In this document: piece after piece, positions 33,178-42,602 of the stretch
Layout: each line of letters starts with the position of its first letter
Position numbering within the stretch: position 1 is the first letter of the stretch
Assembly: GCA_001771585.1 (NCBI GenBank)
Contig: MEUE01000001.1
Location: 745,984 to 809,983, forward strand
Reading direction: 5' to 3'
DNA from: a candidate division WOR-1 bacterium RIFOXYB2_FULL_46_45
GTDB taxonomy: Bacteria > Margulisbacteria > WOR-1 > XYC2-FULL-46-14
DNA length: 64,000 nucleotides
The notes under the pieces: generated by a model
The model's database searches: none
The model's input: only the letters and a program-made list of their open reading frames with translations
Told to the model about the DNA's origin: nothing
Made by a program: the position numbers and the translations under genes

Positions 33178-33420
33178 ATGAACTACATATCAACTAAAGA
33201 AGCTAAAAATAAATTGCCCTTTTTATTAAAAGAAATCTCTTATTCTCATGAACCGGTAATCATTACCGACAAAAATACCAGCGGGGTTCTTCTTTCGGAA
33301 GACGACTGGGAAGCAATCCAGGAAACCCTCTACCTTCTCGCTATTCCCAAGATGCGGGAATCAATAAAAATAGGTCTAAAAACTCCAATCAGCCGCTGTT
33401 CCAAAAAAATAAAATGGTAA
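33178..33420 (+). CDS. Phd/YefM-family antitoxin
   Basis: 80 residues. MNYISTKEAKNKLPFLLKEI, PVIITDKNTSGVLLSEDDWE match the YefM/Phd DNA-binding N-terminal fold; the C-terminal segment would wrap the toxin. It overlaps the YoeB-like gene by seven bases in antitoxin-toxin order. Confidence 0.88.
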   Translation: MNYISTKEAKNKLPFLLKEISYSHEPVIITDKNTSGVLLSEDDWEAIQETLYLLAIPKMRESIKIGLKTPISRCSKKIKW

Positions 33421-33680
33421 ATTGGGAAATTTTATTTACCAAACAGGCCCAAAAAGACGCAAAGAAATTATCTTCTTCAAATCTTAGGGGAAAAGCGGAA
33501 GGTTTGCTTGAAATCCTAAAAAAGAATCCCCTGCAAACGCCACCCCCATTTGAAAAACTGGTTGGAGAATTGGAAGGCGCCTACTCTCGAAGAATTAACA
33601 TTCAACATCGGCTGGTATATCAGATTTTGGAAAAAGAAAGAATCGTCAAAATTATTCGTATGTGGACTCATTACGAATAA
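33414..33680 (+). CDS. YoeB/Txe-family mRNA interferase toxin
   Basis: 88 residues. YSRRINIQHRLVYQ with H65-R66 and the end MWTHYE with H86-Y87 reproduce the YoeB active-site pattern. YoeB toxins cut mRNA in the ribosomal A site. It follows its antitoxin with overlap; leuC starts 20 bases later with its own -10 box. Confidence 0.9.
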   Translation: MVNWEILFTKQAQKDAKKLSSSNLRGKAEGLLEILKKNPLQTPPPFEKLVGELEGAYSRRINIQHRLVYQILEKERIVKIIRMWTHYE

Positions 33681-33685
33681 CTTTG

Positions 33686-33694
33686 TGCTAAAAT
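33686..33694 (+). promoter_or_regulatory. Extended -10 promoter of leuCD, leaderless type
   Basis: TGC-TAAAAT ends 6 bases before the leuC ATG at 33701. There is no Shine-Dalgarno sequence. Confidence 0.6.
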
Positions 33695-33700
33695 ATATTT

Positions 33701-34954
33701 ATGACTAAAACCATTTCAGAAAAAATCTTGTCAAACCACTCCGGTACCGATGCGCATGCCGGAGACATCGTCATTGCCAATCTTGACTACATGATGGGCC
33801 AGGACGGGACCTCGGGGGTCGCGATTGATTCATTCAATAAGATGGGGGCCAAAAAAGTTTTTGACTCATCTAAAATATCGATCGTAATCGACCACTCCTC
33901 CCCCTCCCCCAACATCGGAGTATCGACAATCCACAAAAAAATACGCGAATTCGCGAAACAGACCGGCGTAAATCTTTACGACATCGGCTGCGGGGTCTGC
34001 CACCAGCTTCTCCCCGAACAGGGGCATGTCGTCCCGGGAGATTTGGTGATCGGAGCGGATTCGCACACCTGCACTTACGGCGCGATTAATGTTTTTTCAA
34101 CCGGGATCGGCTCAACCGACCTGGCAGCGGCGTGGATCTCCGGAAAACTATGGTTCAAAGTCCCGGAAACCTTAAAATTAATTTACACCAACAAACTGCC
34201 AAAGGGCGTTTTTTCAAAAGACCTGATCTTATATACGATCGGCAAGCTCGGCGCCGGCGGAGCGACCTATCTGGCATTGGAAATTGAGGGAGAAGTCATC
34301 AACGAAATGTCAATTGACGCCAGGATGACGATCTCCAACATGGCGATTGAATGCGGGGCCAAGGCCGGATTGATGCGAGCCGACCAAAAGACCCTTGATT
34401 GGGTCGGAAAACACTCCACTCGAAAACCGAACCCGATTGAACCGGATAAAGACGCGGTTTATAAAGACGTGGTTGAATTTGATTTGAAACAGATCGAGCC
34501 CCAAGTCGCCAAACCGCACACCGTTGATAACGTTTCTCCGATTTCGGAAGTAGCAGGGACCCCGATCCAAATGGGACTGATCGGCACCTGCACCAACGGG
34601 CGGCTGGAAGATTTGCGGGTTGCCGCGCAGATTTTGAAAGGGAAAAAAGTGCACAAGGATTGCCGGCTGATCGTAGCTCCGGCGTCAAAGACCATTTTTC
34701 TTGACGCGATTAAAGAAGGAATTATCGAAACCTTTATCGACGCAAATGTCGCGGTGGTAACCCCCGGCTGCGGACCGTGCGTCGGGACCCACAACGGGGT
34801 GCCGGCTAACGGAGAAAATGTCATTTCAACCGCCAACAGGAACTTTAAGGGGCGGATGGGCAACCCGGAGGCGTTTATATATCTTGGATCCCCCGCTACC
34901 GTCGCCGCGTCGGTTTTAAATGGAAAGATTACCGATCCTAGGAAGTATTTATGA
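33701..34954 (+). CDS. leuC: 3-isopropylmalate dehydratase large subunit (short LeuC/HACN type)
   Basis: 417 residues, the length of the archaeal-type enzyme rather than the longer proteobacterial LeuC. The [4Fe-4S] cysteines are in IGTCTNGR and PGCGPCVGTHNG; GADSHTCTYGAINVF is the conserved aconitase-family block. With LeuD it isomerises isopropylmalate in leucine synthesis; homoaconitase activity is possible for this subgroup and cannot be excluded. No leuA or leuB lies in the window. Confidence 0.9.
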   Translation: MTKTISEKILSNHSGTDAHAGDIVIANLDYMMGQDGTSGVAIDSFNKMGAKKVFDSSKISIVIDHSSPSPNIGVSTIHKKIREFAKQTGVNLYDIGCGVCHQLLPEQGHVVPGDLVIGADSHTCTYGAINVFSTGIGSTDLAAAWISGKLWFKVPETLKLIYTNKLPKGVFSKDLILYTIGKLGAGGATYLALEIEGEVINEMSIDARMTISNMAIECGAKAGLMRADQKTLDWVGKHSTRKPNPIEPDKDAVYKDVVEFDLKQIEPQVAKPHTVDNVSPISEVAGTPIQMGLIGTCTNGRLEDLRVAAQILKGKKVHKDCRLIVAPASKTIFLDAIKEGIIETFIDANVAVVTPGCGPCVGTHNGVPANGENVISTANRNFKGRMGNPEAFIYLGSPATVAASVLNGKITDPRKYL

Positions 34955-35460
34955 AACTAAAAGGGAAAGCATTAAAATTCGCAAAGCAGAATGACGACAT
35001 AAATACCGATTATATTATATCGGGCCGCTATAAATTTAAAATCCAAGACCCGGTTGAACTTGCCAAGCATGTCATGGAAGATTTGGAGCCGGATTTTTAT
35101 AAAAGAGTAAGCAAAGGCGATTTTATTGTTGCCGGAGAGAATTTCGGCTGCGGCTCCAGCCGCGAACAGGCCCCGATGGCGATCAAATATGCCGGAATTT
35201 CGGCCGTTCTTGCAAAATCCTTCGCCAGGATATTTTATCGCAATTGTTTTAATCTCGGATTACCCGCGATTGAAGTAAATACCGATCAATTTCAAGATGG
35301 GGATGAGATCGAGGTTGATTTGGATAATGGCATCATAAAAAATCTATCTAAAAAGATAGACATAAAGATTCCTGCACTCCCAAAAACCATGCAGACGCTA
35401 TTGTCGGACGGCGGCTTAGTCGAACACTTCAAAAAACATGGCGGGTTTAAGCTGGACTAA
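34951..35460 (+). CDS. leuD: 3-isopropylmalate dehydratase small subunit
   Basis: 169 residues. [20 protein letters not shown] and [20 protein letters not shown] are the swivel-domain signature. The start overlaps the leuC stop by four bases, and the stop overlaps the end of the convergent phoU2 gene by four. Confidence 0.92.
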   Translation: MKLKGKALKFAKQNDDINTDYIISGRYKFKIQDPVELAKHVMEDLEPDFYKRVSKGDFIVAGENFGCGSSREQAPMAIKYAGISAVLAKSFARIFYRNCFNLGLPAIEVNTDQFQDGDEIEVDLDNGIIKNLSKKIDIKIPALPKTMQTLLSDGGLVEHFKKHGGFKLD

Positions 35461-36125
35461 GTTTTCGGCCTTCCTAAATGTTTGACCACTTTCCCTTCTA
35501 CCATATAGGTTACGTCTTCGGCAATGTTGGTGGCGTGGTCGCTGATCCGCTCAAGATGGCGGGAAACCAAAAGTAACGGGAGGGCTCGGGAGACGGTTTT
35601 GGCATCTTTTCCCATTATTTCGGTCAGCTCCAGCTGGACCGCGTCGCGCAGACGGTCAACCTCTTTTTCTTTGTCCCAGACCGATTCCAAAGCGGAAGAA
35701 TCCCTTTTTACAAAAGCATCAAGAGCCGCAGCCACACCCTCTTCCGCCAATTTTGCCATCTTGGGGATGTCAACCAGCGGTTTCAAGAGCGGTTCCGATG
35801 AAAGATCGACGGTTCGTTCGGCAATATCTTCCGCTAGGTCGCCGATTCTCTCCAAGTCGGTTGCGATCCGCATCCCGGTGGTCAAAAAGCGAAGGTCGGA
35901 GGCCTCCGGCTGGCGCAGCGCTATCAGCTGGATCGATTTTTCGTCGATCTCCAGCTCCATCTGATCGACATGTTCATCTTCTTCAATCACTGCCTGAGCC
36001 AGTTTGGTATCCTGATTCTTGAGCGCCTCGACCGATTTGCGGATCAATCCCTGAACCATAACCCCCATCTTGAGGATCAGGTCCGAAAGCTCGGCCAATT
36101 CATGGTCAAAAATTCTTTCTATCAT
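35457..36125 (-). CDS. phoU: PhoU phosphate-signalling protein of the second Pst operon
   Basis: 222 residues, two three-helix PhoU repeats with the conserved metal-binding acids (ERIGDLAEDIAER, LERISDHATNIAEDV). PhoU links Pst transport to PhoR and represses the pho regulon when phosphate is plentiful. Last gene of pstS2-C2-A2-B2-B3-phoU2. It is closely similar to the other PhoU at 40.3 kb, so the two operons are probably paralogous. Confidence 0.93.
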   Translation of the reverse strand: MIERIFDHELAELSDLILKMGVMVQGLIRKSVEALKNQDTKLAQAVIEEDEHVDQMELEIDEKSIQLIALRQPEASDLRFLTTGMRIATDLERIGDLAEDIAERTVDLSSEPLLKPLVDIPKMAKLAEEGVAAALDAFVKRDSSALESVWDKEKEVDRLRDAVQLELTEIMGKDAKTVSRALPLLLVSRHLERISDHATNIAEDVTYMVEGKVVKHLGRPKT

Positions 36126-36127
36126 TA

Positions 36128-36877
36128 TTATCCATACCTCCCGGTTATATAATCTTCGGTCCGCCTGTCCCGCGGAGCCGTAAAAATCCGCCCGGTTATA
36201 TCAAATTCTATCAGCTTCCCCAGCAAAAAGAAACCGGTAAACCCGGAAACCCGCGCCGCCTGCTGCATATTGTGGGTCACAATCAGGATCGAATAATCTT
36301 GTTTTAATATCTGCATCAGCTCTTCCACCCTCTGGGTTGAGACCGGATCGAGAGCCGAACAGGGCTCATCCATCAATAAGATGTCGGGCTTCACCGCGAT
36401 CAGCCGGGCGATGCAGAGGCGCTGCTGTGCTTCAAGCGACAGGGTCAGCGCATTGCGGCTCAATTGGTCTTTCAGTTTGTCCCACAAGAGGACCGCTTCC
36501 AAACTCTGCCGGACTATTTCTTCGAGCTCCTTCCCTTTTGCCAGATGATGCACTCTGGGTCCGAAAGCGATATTTTCAAAAACGGAAAGAGGGAACGGAT
36601 TGGGGCGTTGGAAAACCATCCCGACTTTCTTGCGGAGCTTGACCAGGTCGGTGTTTGGATCAAGGATATTTTCTCCTTCGACAAAAATTTCACCCGTAGT
36701 CCTGGTCCCTTCGATCAGATCGTTCATCCGGTTCAAACAGCGCAGAAAGGTCGATTTCCCGCAGCCGGAAGGTCCGATCAAGGCGGTAATCTCGTTCTTT
36801 TTCGCTTCCAAATTAACGTCGATTAGCGCCTGGAACTTGCCGTAATAAAAATCTAGCTTGTTTACTTTAACTATCAT
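36128..36877 (-). CDS. PstB-type ATPase lacking the LSGGQ signature (here PstB3)
   Basis: 249 residues. Walker [10 protein letters not shown] (35-43), Q-loop Q90 (VGMVFQRPNPFP), Walker B LLMDEP with E171, D-loop SALDP and switch histidine H202 ([11 protein letters not shown]) are intact. The ABC signature reads LSLEA (146-150) instead of LSGGQ, although the following QQRLCIAR is unchanged. A homodimer would therefore have two defective sites. The neighbouring PstB2 has exactly the missing element and lacks what this one has, so a heterodimer is likely. It overlaps pstB2 by four bases. Confidence 0.92.
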   Translation of the reverse strand: MIVKVNKLDFYYGKFQALIDVNLEAKKNEITALIGPSGCGKSTFLRCLNRMNDLIEGTRTTGEIFVEGENILDPNTDLVKLRKKVGMVFQRPNPFPLSVFENIAFGPRVHHLAKGKELEEIVRQSLEAVLLWDKLKDQLSRNALTLSLEAQQRLCIARLIAVKPDILLMDEPCSALDPVSTQRVEELMQILKQDYSILIVTHNMQQAARVSGFTGFFLLGKLIEFDITGRIFTAPRDRRTEDYITGRYG

Positions 36878-37623
36878 CCGAATCTCCCCGCAATGTAATC
36901 GTCGGTCCTTTTGTCTGAAGGGGAGGTAAACATTTTAGTCGTGTCGCCGATTTCAACCAATTCCCCCATCAAAAAAAATGCGGTCCGGTCTGCGACGCGC
37001 GCCGCCTGCTTGGTGTTGTTGGTAACCAAAATCTGCGTGTAATTTTTTTTCAGGTCGCGCATCGCCTCTTCCACCTTGGCGGTTGAGATCGGGTCCAGCC
37101 CCGAACAGGGCTCGTCGTAGAGTATTATTTCCGGCTCGTTCGCCAGGGTGCGCGAGATACAAAGCCGCTGCTGCTGCCCGCCGGAAAGGTTGAAAGCGGA
37201 AGTGTTAAGCCGGTCTTTCACTTCGTCAAAGAGATAAGAAGCTTTGAGCGACTTCTCGACAATTCCGTCAAGCTTGGATTTGTTCTTTTCGCCGCGGAGG
37301 CGGGGGCCGTAGGCGATATTGTCGTAAATTGAGAGAGGAAGCGGGAGCGGCAGGGCAAAAACAATCCCAACCAGTTTGCGCAGCGATAATAAATCGATCT
37401 CTTTAAAAATACTCTTGCCGTCAAGCTGGATTTCCCCTTCGGTTTTACAGTTGGATGTAAGTTCGTTCAAGCGGTTGAGCGTCCGCAAAAAGGAGGTCTT
37501 GCCGCTGTTGGAAGGCCCGATAATCCCCAGAATTTCTTTCTCTGAAACCTGCAAAGAAAGGTTTTTGATCGCCGTCTGTTCATCGTACCAAATGCTTAGT
37601 CCGGCAACCGTTATCTTTACCAC
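36874..37623 (-). CDS. PstB-type ATPase lacking Q-loop Gln and switch His (here PstB2)
   Basis: 249 residues, same length and register as PstB3. Walker A GPSNSGKTS, signature LSGGQ (146-150), Walker B LYDEP with E171 are present. The Q-loop position is A90 (VGIVFALPLPLPLS) and the switch histidine is N202 (VTNNTKQAARV); both changes would stop hydrolysis at the site formed with this subunit's Walker motifs. The start is GTG with GGAGGA 5 bases upstream. It overlaps pstA2 by seven bases. Confidence 0.92.
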   Translation of the reverse strand: MVKITVAGLSIWYDEQTAIKNLSLQVSEKEILGIIGPSNSGKTSFLRTLNRLNELTSNCKTEGEIQLDGKSIFKEIDLLSLRKLVGIVFALPLPLPLSIYDNIAYGPRLRGEKNKSKLDGIVEKSLKASYLFDEVKDRLNTSAFNLSGGQQQRLCISRTLANEPEIILYDEPCSGLDPISTAKVEEAMRDLKKNYTQILVTNNTKQAARVADRTAFFLMGELVEIGDTTKMFTSPSDKRTDDYIAGRFG

Positions 37624-38468
37624 GTCTTCCTCCTCCGAAATTTCGCCCTGATATAGGCGGCGGCGATATTCAAAATAAAGACCATCAGCACCAGCACCAG
37701 AACGGTGCTGTACTGAGTCCTCAAGCTGACGTTGGGAACCTGCGTGGATAGGACATAGATGTGATAAGGAAGCGCCATCGCCTGGTCAAAGGGCGACTGC
37801 GGCAGGCGCGGCAGGTAAAAAGCGGCAACGGTAAAAAGGATCGGGGCGGTCTCCCCTGCCGCGCGGGAAAGCCCTAGTATTGTTCCCGTTAAAATTCCGG
37901 GGATCGCATTGGGCAAGACCACCCGGGAAACGGTCTGCCAGCGGGAAGCGCCAAGCGAAAAGCTGACTTCGCGAAAGGCCATCGGAACCGCGGAGAGCGC
38001 TTCACGCGTGGCGGTAATTATTACCGGAAGGGTCATGATCGACAGGGTGAGCGACCCGGCCAAAATCGATGCTCCAAAGCCAAAAAAGGTTACAAACAAT
38101 CCCAGGCCGAACAAGCCGTAGACGATCGACGGGATCCCCGCCAAATTGATGATTGAAATTTCAAAGAGCCGGGTCAGCCAGTTTCTGCCGGCGTATTCGT
38201 TTAAATAAATCGCGGCCAAAATCCCGACCGGAATCGAAAAAGCCGCCGTGCCGACCGTTAAGACCAGGGTTCCAACAATCGCCGGAAAAATCCCCCCGGC
38301 TCGCATCCCCTCCCTCGGCATCGAAAAGATAAATTCAAAGCTCAACCCGGGGAGCCCGTGCCACAAAACAATAAACAAAATTATTCCGACCGGGGCAATA
38401 ATGATCAGAGTTGCCAGCCCCAGGATCGCGAACGCCAACTTTTCAATGACTTTGGTATTTTCTCTCAT
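37617..38468 (-). CDS. pstA: Phosphate ABC transporter permease PstA (second system)
   Basis: 283 residues with six predicted membrane helices. GIPSIVYGLFGLGLFV, and the EAA loop region REALSAVPMAFREVSFSLGA, are typical of PstA. It forms the phosphate channel with PstC2. It overlaps pstC2 by four bases and pstB2 by seven. Confidence 0.92.
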   Translation of the reverse strand: MRENTKVIEKLAFAILGLATLIIIAPVGIILFIVLWHGLPGLSFEFIFSMPREGMRAGGIFPAIVGTLVLTVGTAAFSIPVGILAAIYLNEYAGRNWLTRLFEISIINLAGIPSIVYGLFGLGLFVTFFGFGASILAGSLTLSIMTLPVIITATREALSAVPMAFREVSFSLGASRWQTVSRVVLPNAIPGILTGTILGLSRAAGETAPILFTVAAFYLPRLPQSPFDQAMALPYHIYVLSTQVPNVSLRTQYSTVLVLVLMVFILNIAAAYIRAKFRRRKTW

Positions 38469-39349
38469 TTTTTACGCCTTTTCATCGCTTTGGAACGGTG
38501 CAAAAAGATGTCGGCAAAAATGTTGATGATAAAGCTGATGATAAAAAGGACGATCCCGATCGCGAAGAGGGAATAATAGTGGGAGCTCCCCGAAACCGCC
38601 TCCCCCATCTCCGCGGCGACAGTCGCGGTCAAAGTCCTGACCGGTTGTAGCAGCGAGGTCGGCATGATCGCGGCATTGCCGGTGATCATTAGAACCGCCA
38701 TCGTCTCTCCGACCACCCGCCCGATCCCAAGCATCACCGCCGCTAAAATTCCGGAGGCGGCCGCCGGAATAGTCACCCGATAAATTGCCTGCCAATGAGT
38801 GGCGCCAAGCGCCAGCGCTCCTTCTTTATAACTGCGCGGGACCGAAACAATCGCGTCCTCAATGATTGAAACAATCGTCGGCAGAGCCATAAAAGCGAGC
38901 ATGATGGAGCCGGCCAGCGCGGTTAAGCCGCTTCCCAAATGAAAAATGTTTTTCAAAAGGGGGGCCAGGAAAATTATACCGATAAATCCGAGTACAATAC
39001 TGGGGATGGCGGCCAAAAGTTCGATCCCCGATTTTAAAAATCCGCGGATAGAATGGGGAGCAACCTCCGAAATATAAATTGCGGCCGCCAGACCGAGCGG
39101 GACCGCGATAACAATCGCCCCGAAAGTGACAAAGACCGATCCCATAATAAGGGGGAGGATCCCGAATTGGGGCGGGTCAGAGATCGGATACCAGTTTTGG
39201 CCAAAAAGAAAGGCAAAAAAATTGACCTCTCCAAAAAGGGCCAATCCCTCTTTGAGGAGGAAAATAAAGATCAAAACAACAAAGATAATCGAGGCGGCCC
39301 CCGAAAGAAAAATGGCCTTCTCGACTATAAATTCGAACAGGTTCTTCAT
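38465..39349 (-). CDS. pstC: Phosphate ABC transporter permease PstC (second system)
   Basis: 294 residues, six membrane helices. FLFGQNWYPISDPPQFGILP, LAAIPSIVLGFIGIIFL and the EAA motif (VPRSYKEGALALGATHW) mark PstC. It overlaps pstS2 upstream and pstA2 downstream by four bases each. Confidence 0.93.
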   Translation of the reverse strand: MKNLFEFIVEKAIFLSGAASIIFVVLIFIFLLKEGLALFGEVNFFAFLFGQNWYPISDPPQFGILPLIMGSVFVTFGAIVIAVPLGLAAAIYISEVAPHSIRGFLKSGIELLAAIPSIVLGFIGIIFLAPLLKNIFHLGSGLTALAGSIMLAFMALPTIVSIIEDAIVSVPRSYKEGALALGATHWQAIYRVTIPAAASGILAAVMLGIGRVVGETMAVLMITGNAAIMPTSLLQPVRTLTATVAAEMGEAVSGSSHYYSLFAIGIVLFIISFIINIFADIFLHRSKAMKRRKK

Positions 39350-40182
39350 CTTATAGGCACAAAATCCATCTTCAGGACAATCTCCTGTCCTTTTTTGCTC
39401 ATCGCAAAATCGATAAACGATTTCACTTTTTCGTTCGGCTCATCGTTGGTATAAAAAAGGAGGGAGCGGGAAATCGGATATTGCCCTAAAGTAACCGTCT
39501 TTACACTCGGCAAAACACCGTTCACTGCCACCGCTTTTTGCTTATTCGTCAAATATCCAAGCCCAAAATAACCGATCGCCGCCGTGTTCCCGTTAATTTC
39601 TTCGACAATCGCCTGGGAAGAGGGCATCATAAGGACACAAGGAGCAAATTCATTCGGCGATTTTTTATCGCCTAACTTTACCACATGTTCAAGAAAGAAT
39701 ACGTGCGTCCCCGAATTCCTCTCGCGCGACAAGACAACAATATCTTCGTTTTTACCGCCGACCTCTTTCCAGTTTTTGATTTTTCCGTTAAAGATGTCCG
39801 ACAATTGCCTGGTTGAAAGTTTGTTTACCTTGTTGGCCGGGTTAACTACCACCACAATCCCGTCGTTGGCAACGTGGAATTCTTTGGGGTTTATGCCTTT
39901 CTTCTTGGCAAGCGCGATTTCTTTCGGCTCAATCTGGCGGGAACACTGGGCAATGTCGGTTGAATTGGATAAAAGCGCGGCGATTCCGGTCCCCGACCCG
40001 CCGCCGGTCACCGCTACCGGAACTGCCGGATATTCTTTCATAAATTCTTCCGCCCAGGCCTGGCCCAGATTTACCATGGTGTCGGAACCTTTGATCTGGA
40101 TCGCCTTGCCCCCGCCGGCACAACCAAAGATAAAAACAGGAAGAGAGAGAACCAAAAAAAGAGAGAAAACTTTCTTTAACAT
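39346..40182 (-). CDS. pstS: Phosphate-binding lipoprotein PstS (second system, Clostridia-like type)
   Basis: 278 residues. Lipobox IFGC at about residue 21, then the binding domain IKGSDTMVNLGQAWAEEF, VTGGGSGTGIAAL and RERNSGTHVFF, whose Ser, Thr, Arg and Asp would hold phosphate. This is the lipid-anchored PstS type seen in Firmicutes, different from PstS1 (43.5 kb), which has a cleavable signal. A PHO box starts about 65 bases upstream. Confidence 0.92.
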   Translation of the reverse strand: MLKKVFSLFLVLSLPVFIFGCAGGGKAIQIKGSDTMVNLGQAWAEEFMKEYPAVPVAVTGGGSGTGIAALLSNSTDIAQCSRQIEPKEIALAKKKGINPKEFHVANDGIVVVVNPANKVNKLSTRQLSDIFNGKIKNWKEVGGKNEDIVVLSRERNSGTHVFFLEHVVKLGDKKSPNEFAPCVLMMPSSQAIVEEINGNTAAIGYFGLGYLTNKQKAVAVNGVLPSVKTVTLGQYPISRSLLFYTNDEPNEKVKSFIDFAMSKKGQEIVLKMDFVPIR

Positions 40183-40230
40183 GAACTTCCTCCTATAGCA
40201 ACCTACTACTGCTGTTGCCTGTTGTTACTA

Positions 40231-40286
40231 TTATGTTAAAGAAATGTTACATGAATATTACAAAAATGTTACAAAGAGGTTACAGA
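40231..40286 (-). promoter_or_regulatory. PHO box and -10 of the pstS2 operon
   Basis: TTACA occurs at 40248, 40259, 40270 and 40281, exactly 11 bases apart (TGTAA on the coding strand). A -10 box CATAAT (40236 to 40231, minus strand) lies 11 bases from the nearest unit, so the repeats replace the -35 region, as in PhoB/PhoP-activated promoters. Confidence 0.85.
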
Positions 40287-40301
40287 GATTCATTTGTGAA
40301 T

Positions 40302-40976
40302 TCAACCGCTTAGTGCGCCTTGATGCTTTACTACTTTTCCTTCTGTCATAAATACCACATCTTCAATTATGTTGGTGGCATGGTCTCCGATCCGCTCAAG
40401 GTGGCGCGCCACCAAAAGCAGAGGGAGTGCGCGGGTAACGGTTTTACTGTCTCTCTCCATAATCTCTATTAATTCATCCTGAACCAAATCGCGCAGGCGG
40501 TCGATCTCTTTTTCTTTTTTCCAAACCTCTTCCACCCTGCCGGAATCACGATTCACAAAAGAGTCAATCGTTAAAGAGAGCGCGTCTTCCGCCAGTTTTG
40601 CCATACGCGGAATATCAATCAACGGCTTTAAGGGCTTTTGGTCCGCCAGCTCGATTGAACGTTCCGCAATATCTTCTGCCAGGTCCCCCACCCGCTCCAG
40701 GTCGGTGGCAATGCGCATGGCGGTGGTTATGAAACGCAGATCGGATGCCTTGGGCTGGCGCAAGGCAATCAGGTTAATGCATTTTTCATCCACCTCAAGC
40801 TCCAAACGGTCGATTTCGACATCCTGCTTGATTACTTCTTTGGCCAACTCGTTATCGCGGTTTTTAAGCGATTCGACCGATTTGCGGATCAACCCGGAAA
40901 CCAGGATTCCCATCCTTAAAATGGTATCTTTTAAATCTTTTAATTCTTCGTCAAAAGCGGCATGCTGTTCTACCAT
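40302..40976 (-). CDS. phoU: PhoU phosphate-signalling protein of the first Pst operon
   Basis: 224 residues from the ATG at 40976; a TTG at 40985 overlapping pstB1 is possible but less likely. Helical repeats with ERVGDLAEDIAERS and LERIGDHATNIIEDV carry the metal-cluster acids. The segment RQPKASDLRFITTAMRIATD is nearly the same as in the other PhoU. It ends the pstS1-C1-A1-B1-phoU1 operon. Confidence 0.93.
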   Translation of the reverse strand: MVEQHAAFDEELKDLKDTILRMGILVSGLIRKSVESLKNRDNELAKEVIKQDVEIDRLELEVDEKCINLIALRQPKASDLRFITTAMRIATDLERVGDLAEDIAERSIELADQKPLKPLIDIPRMAKLAEDALSLTIDSFVNRDSGRVEEVWKKEKEIDRLRDLVQDELIEIMERDSKTVTRALPLLLVARHLERIGDHATNIIEDVVFMTEGKVVKHQGALSG

Positions 40977-40977
40977 A

Positions 40978-41748
40978 TTACCCAAACCTCCCTGTTACGT
41001 AATCTTCGGTCCGCTTGTCGGACGGATTAGTAAATATTTTACTGGTTACGTCAAACTCAATCAGTGCTCCCAAAAGAAAAAAGGCCGTATAATCGGCCAC
41101 CCGCGCCGCCTGCTGCATATTATGGGTTACAATAACAATAGTGTAATCTTCCTTTAATTCATGGATCAGCTCTTCAATCTTTCCGGTTGAGATCGGGTCA
41201 AGCGCGGAGCAGGGCTCGTCCAAAAGCAAGATTTTGGGATTGACCGCCAGCGCCCGGGCGATGCAGAGCCGCTGCTGCTGCCCGCCGGACAAGCTGGTCC
41301 CCGGCTTGTGCAAAACATCTTTTACTTCGTTCCAGAGAGCCGATTGCTTTAAACTCTTTTCGACTATTTCGTCAAGCTTCTCTTTGCCGATTCTGCCGTA
41401 AAGCTTTATCCCGGCGGCGACATTGTCGTAAACGGTCATCGTCGGGAACGGAGTCGCTTTTTGAAAAACCATCCCAACCTCGCGCCGCAAGGTAACCGCG
41501 TCAAATTTTTTTTCAAAAATATCGCGGCCGTCCAAAAGGACGCTTCCTTCGGCTCTAGCTCCCTGTACAGTTTCGTGCATCCGATTCAAATTCCGGATAA
41601 AAGTCGACTTTCCGCAGCCGCTTGGCCCGATAATCGCCGTAACCTTTTTTTCATAAATATCCATGTTAATATTAAACAGCGCCTGCTTGTCGCAAAACCA
41701 GGCGTTTAGGTCCGTCGTTTTTATTTTAATCTTAACTTCATTTGTCAT
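40978..41748 (-). CDS. pstB: Phosphate ABC transporter ATPase PstB (first system)
   Basis: 256 residues with every motif intact: [10 protein letters not shown]-loop [39 protein letters not shown] and [11 protein letters not shown]. It should work as the usual homodimer and serves as the internal standard against which PstB2 and PstB3 look degenerate. The start overlaps the pstA1 stop by one base (TAATG). Confidence 0.96.
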   Translation of the reverse strand: MTNEVKIKIKTTDLNAWFCDKQALFNINMDIYEKKVTAIIGPSGCGKSTFIRNLNRMHETVQGARAEGSVLLDGRDIFEKKFDAVTLRREVGMVFQKATPFPTMTVYDNVAAGIKLYGRIGKEKLDEIVEKSLKQSALWNEVKDVLHKPGTSLSGGQQQRLCIARALAVNPKILLLDEPCSALDPISTGKIEELIHELKEDYTIVIVTHNMQQAARVADYTAFFLLGALIEFDVTSKIFTNPSDKRTEDYVTGRFG

Positions 41749-42602
41749 TATGTATAAACCACCCTCTTTGAGAATTTTCTAACCAGCAACGTTATACTCA
41801 ACACAATAAAAACCAGAGTCAACGATCCGGCCCAGGCCTGGGCGTGCCACTCCGCGAAGGGAGAAATGGCGTAATTGTAAATTGTAACCGTCATCGAAGC
41901 CATCGGCTGGTCGACTCTAAGACTCCAATACGGCGTATTAAACGCGGTAAAAATTAACGGCGCGGTCTCTCCCATAATCCTGGCGACCGAGAGCATGACA
42001 CCGGTAAAAATACCGTTCCAGGCGGTCCGGAAAACAATATGCAGCGTAACTTTCCATTCCGGAATACCCAGCGCCAGCCCCGCCTCATAAAGATTTCTCG
42101 GAACCATCTTAACCATCTCTTCGGTGGTGCGGGTAACGGTTGGAATCATAATAATGCCAAGCGCAAAACCGCCGGCAACGGCGGAAAAGTGTTTAAGCGT
42201 CGCGACCAAAAGGACATAGGCAAAAATACCGATAACAATCGTCGGGATGGAAGAGAGGACATCGGCGGAATAGCGGATAAAGAAGCCGCGTTTTCCTTTG
42301 CCAAACTGGGCCAGCCAGATTCCGCCAAAAATTCCGACCGGCAGGCCGACCAGGCAGGCAATGCCGGATAAAATAAAAGTTCCGACAATCGCGTTCCCCA
42401 TCCCCCCACCAATATCCCCCACCGGCACCGGCAGTTTGGTAAAAAAATCAAGATTAACCGCGCTGATCCCTTTAATAAAAACATAACCGATTACCGAAAA
42501 GAGCGGAACCACCGCGATCAGGGCACAGAGAACCACGGCGGCAAGAAAAAACCGCTCTTTGATTTTTCTTAATTTGGATTGTATTTCAGTGTTGTTTTCC
42601 AT
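41748..42602 (-). CDS. pstA: Phosphate ABC transporter permease PstA (first system)
   Basis: 284 residues, six membrane helices. [39 protein letters not shown] and the EAA region ([17 protein letters not shown]) identify it. The only usable ATG overlaps pstC1 by 34 bases, longer than other overlaps here. Confidence 0.93.
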   Translation of the reverse strand: MENNTEIQSKLRKIKERFFLAAVVLCALIAVVPLFSVIGYVFIKGISAVNLDFFTKLPVPVGDIGGGMGNAIVGTFILSGIACLVGLPVGIFGGIWLAQFGKGKRGFFIRYSADVLSSIPTIVIGIFAYVLLVATLKHFSAVAGGFALGIIMIPTVTRTTEEMVKMVPRNLYEAGLALGIPEWKVTLHIVFRTAWNGIFTGVMLSVARIMGETAPLIFTAFNTPYWSLRVDQPMASMTVTIYNYAISPFAEWHAQAWAGSLTLVFIVLSITLLVRKFSKRVVYT

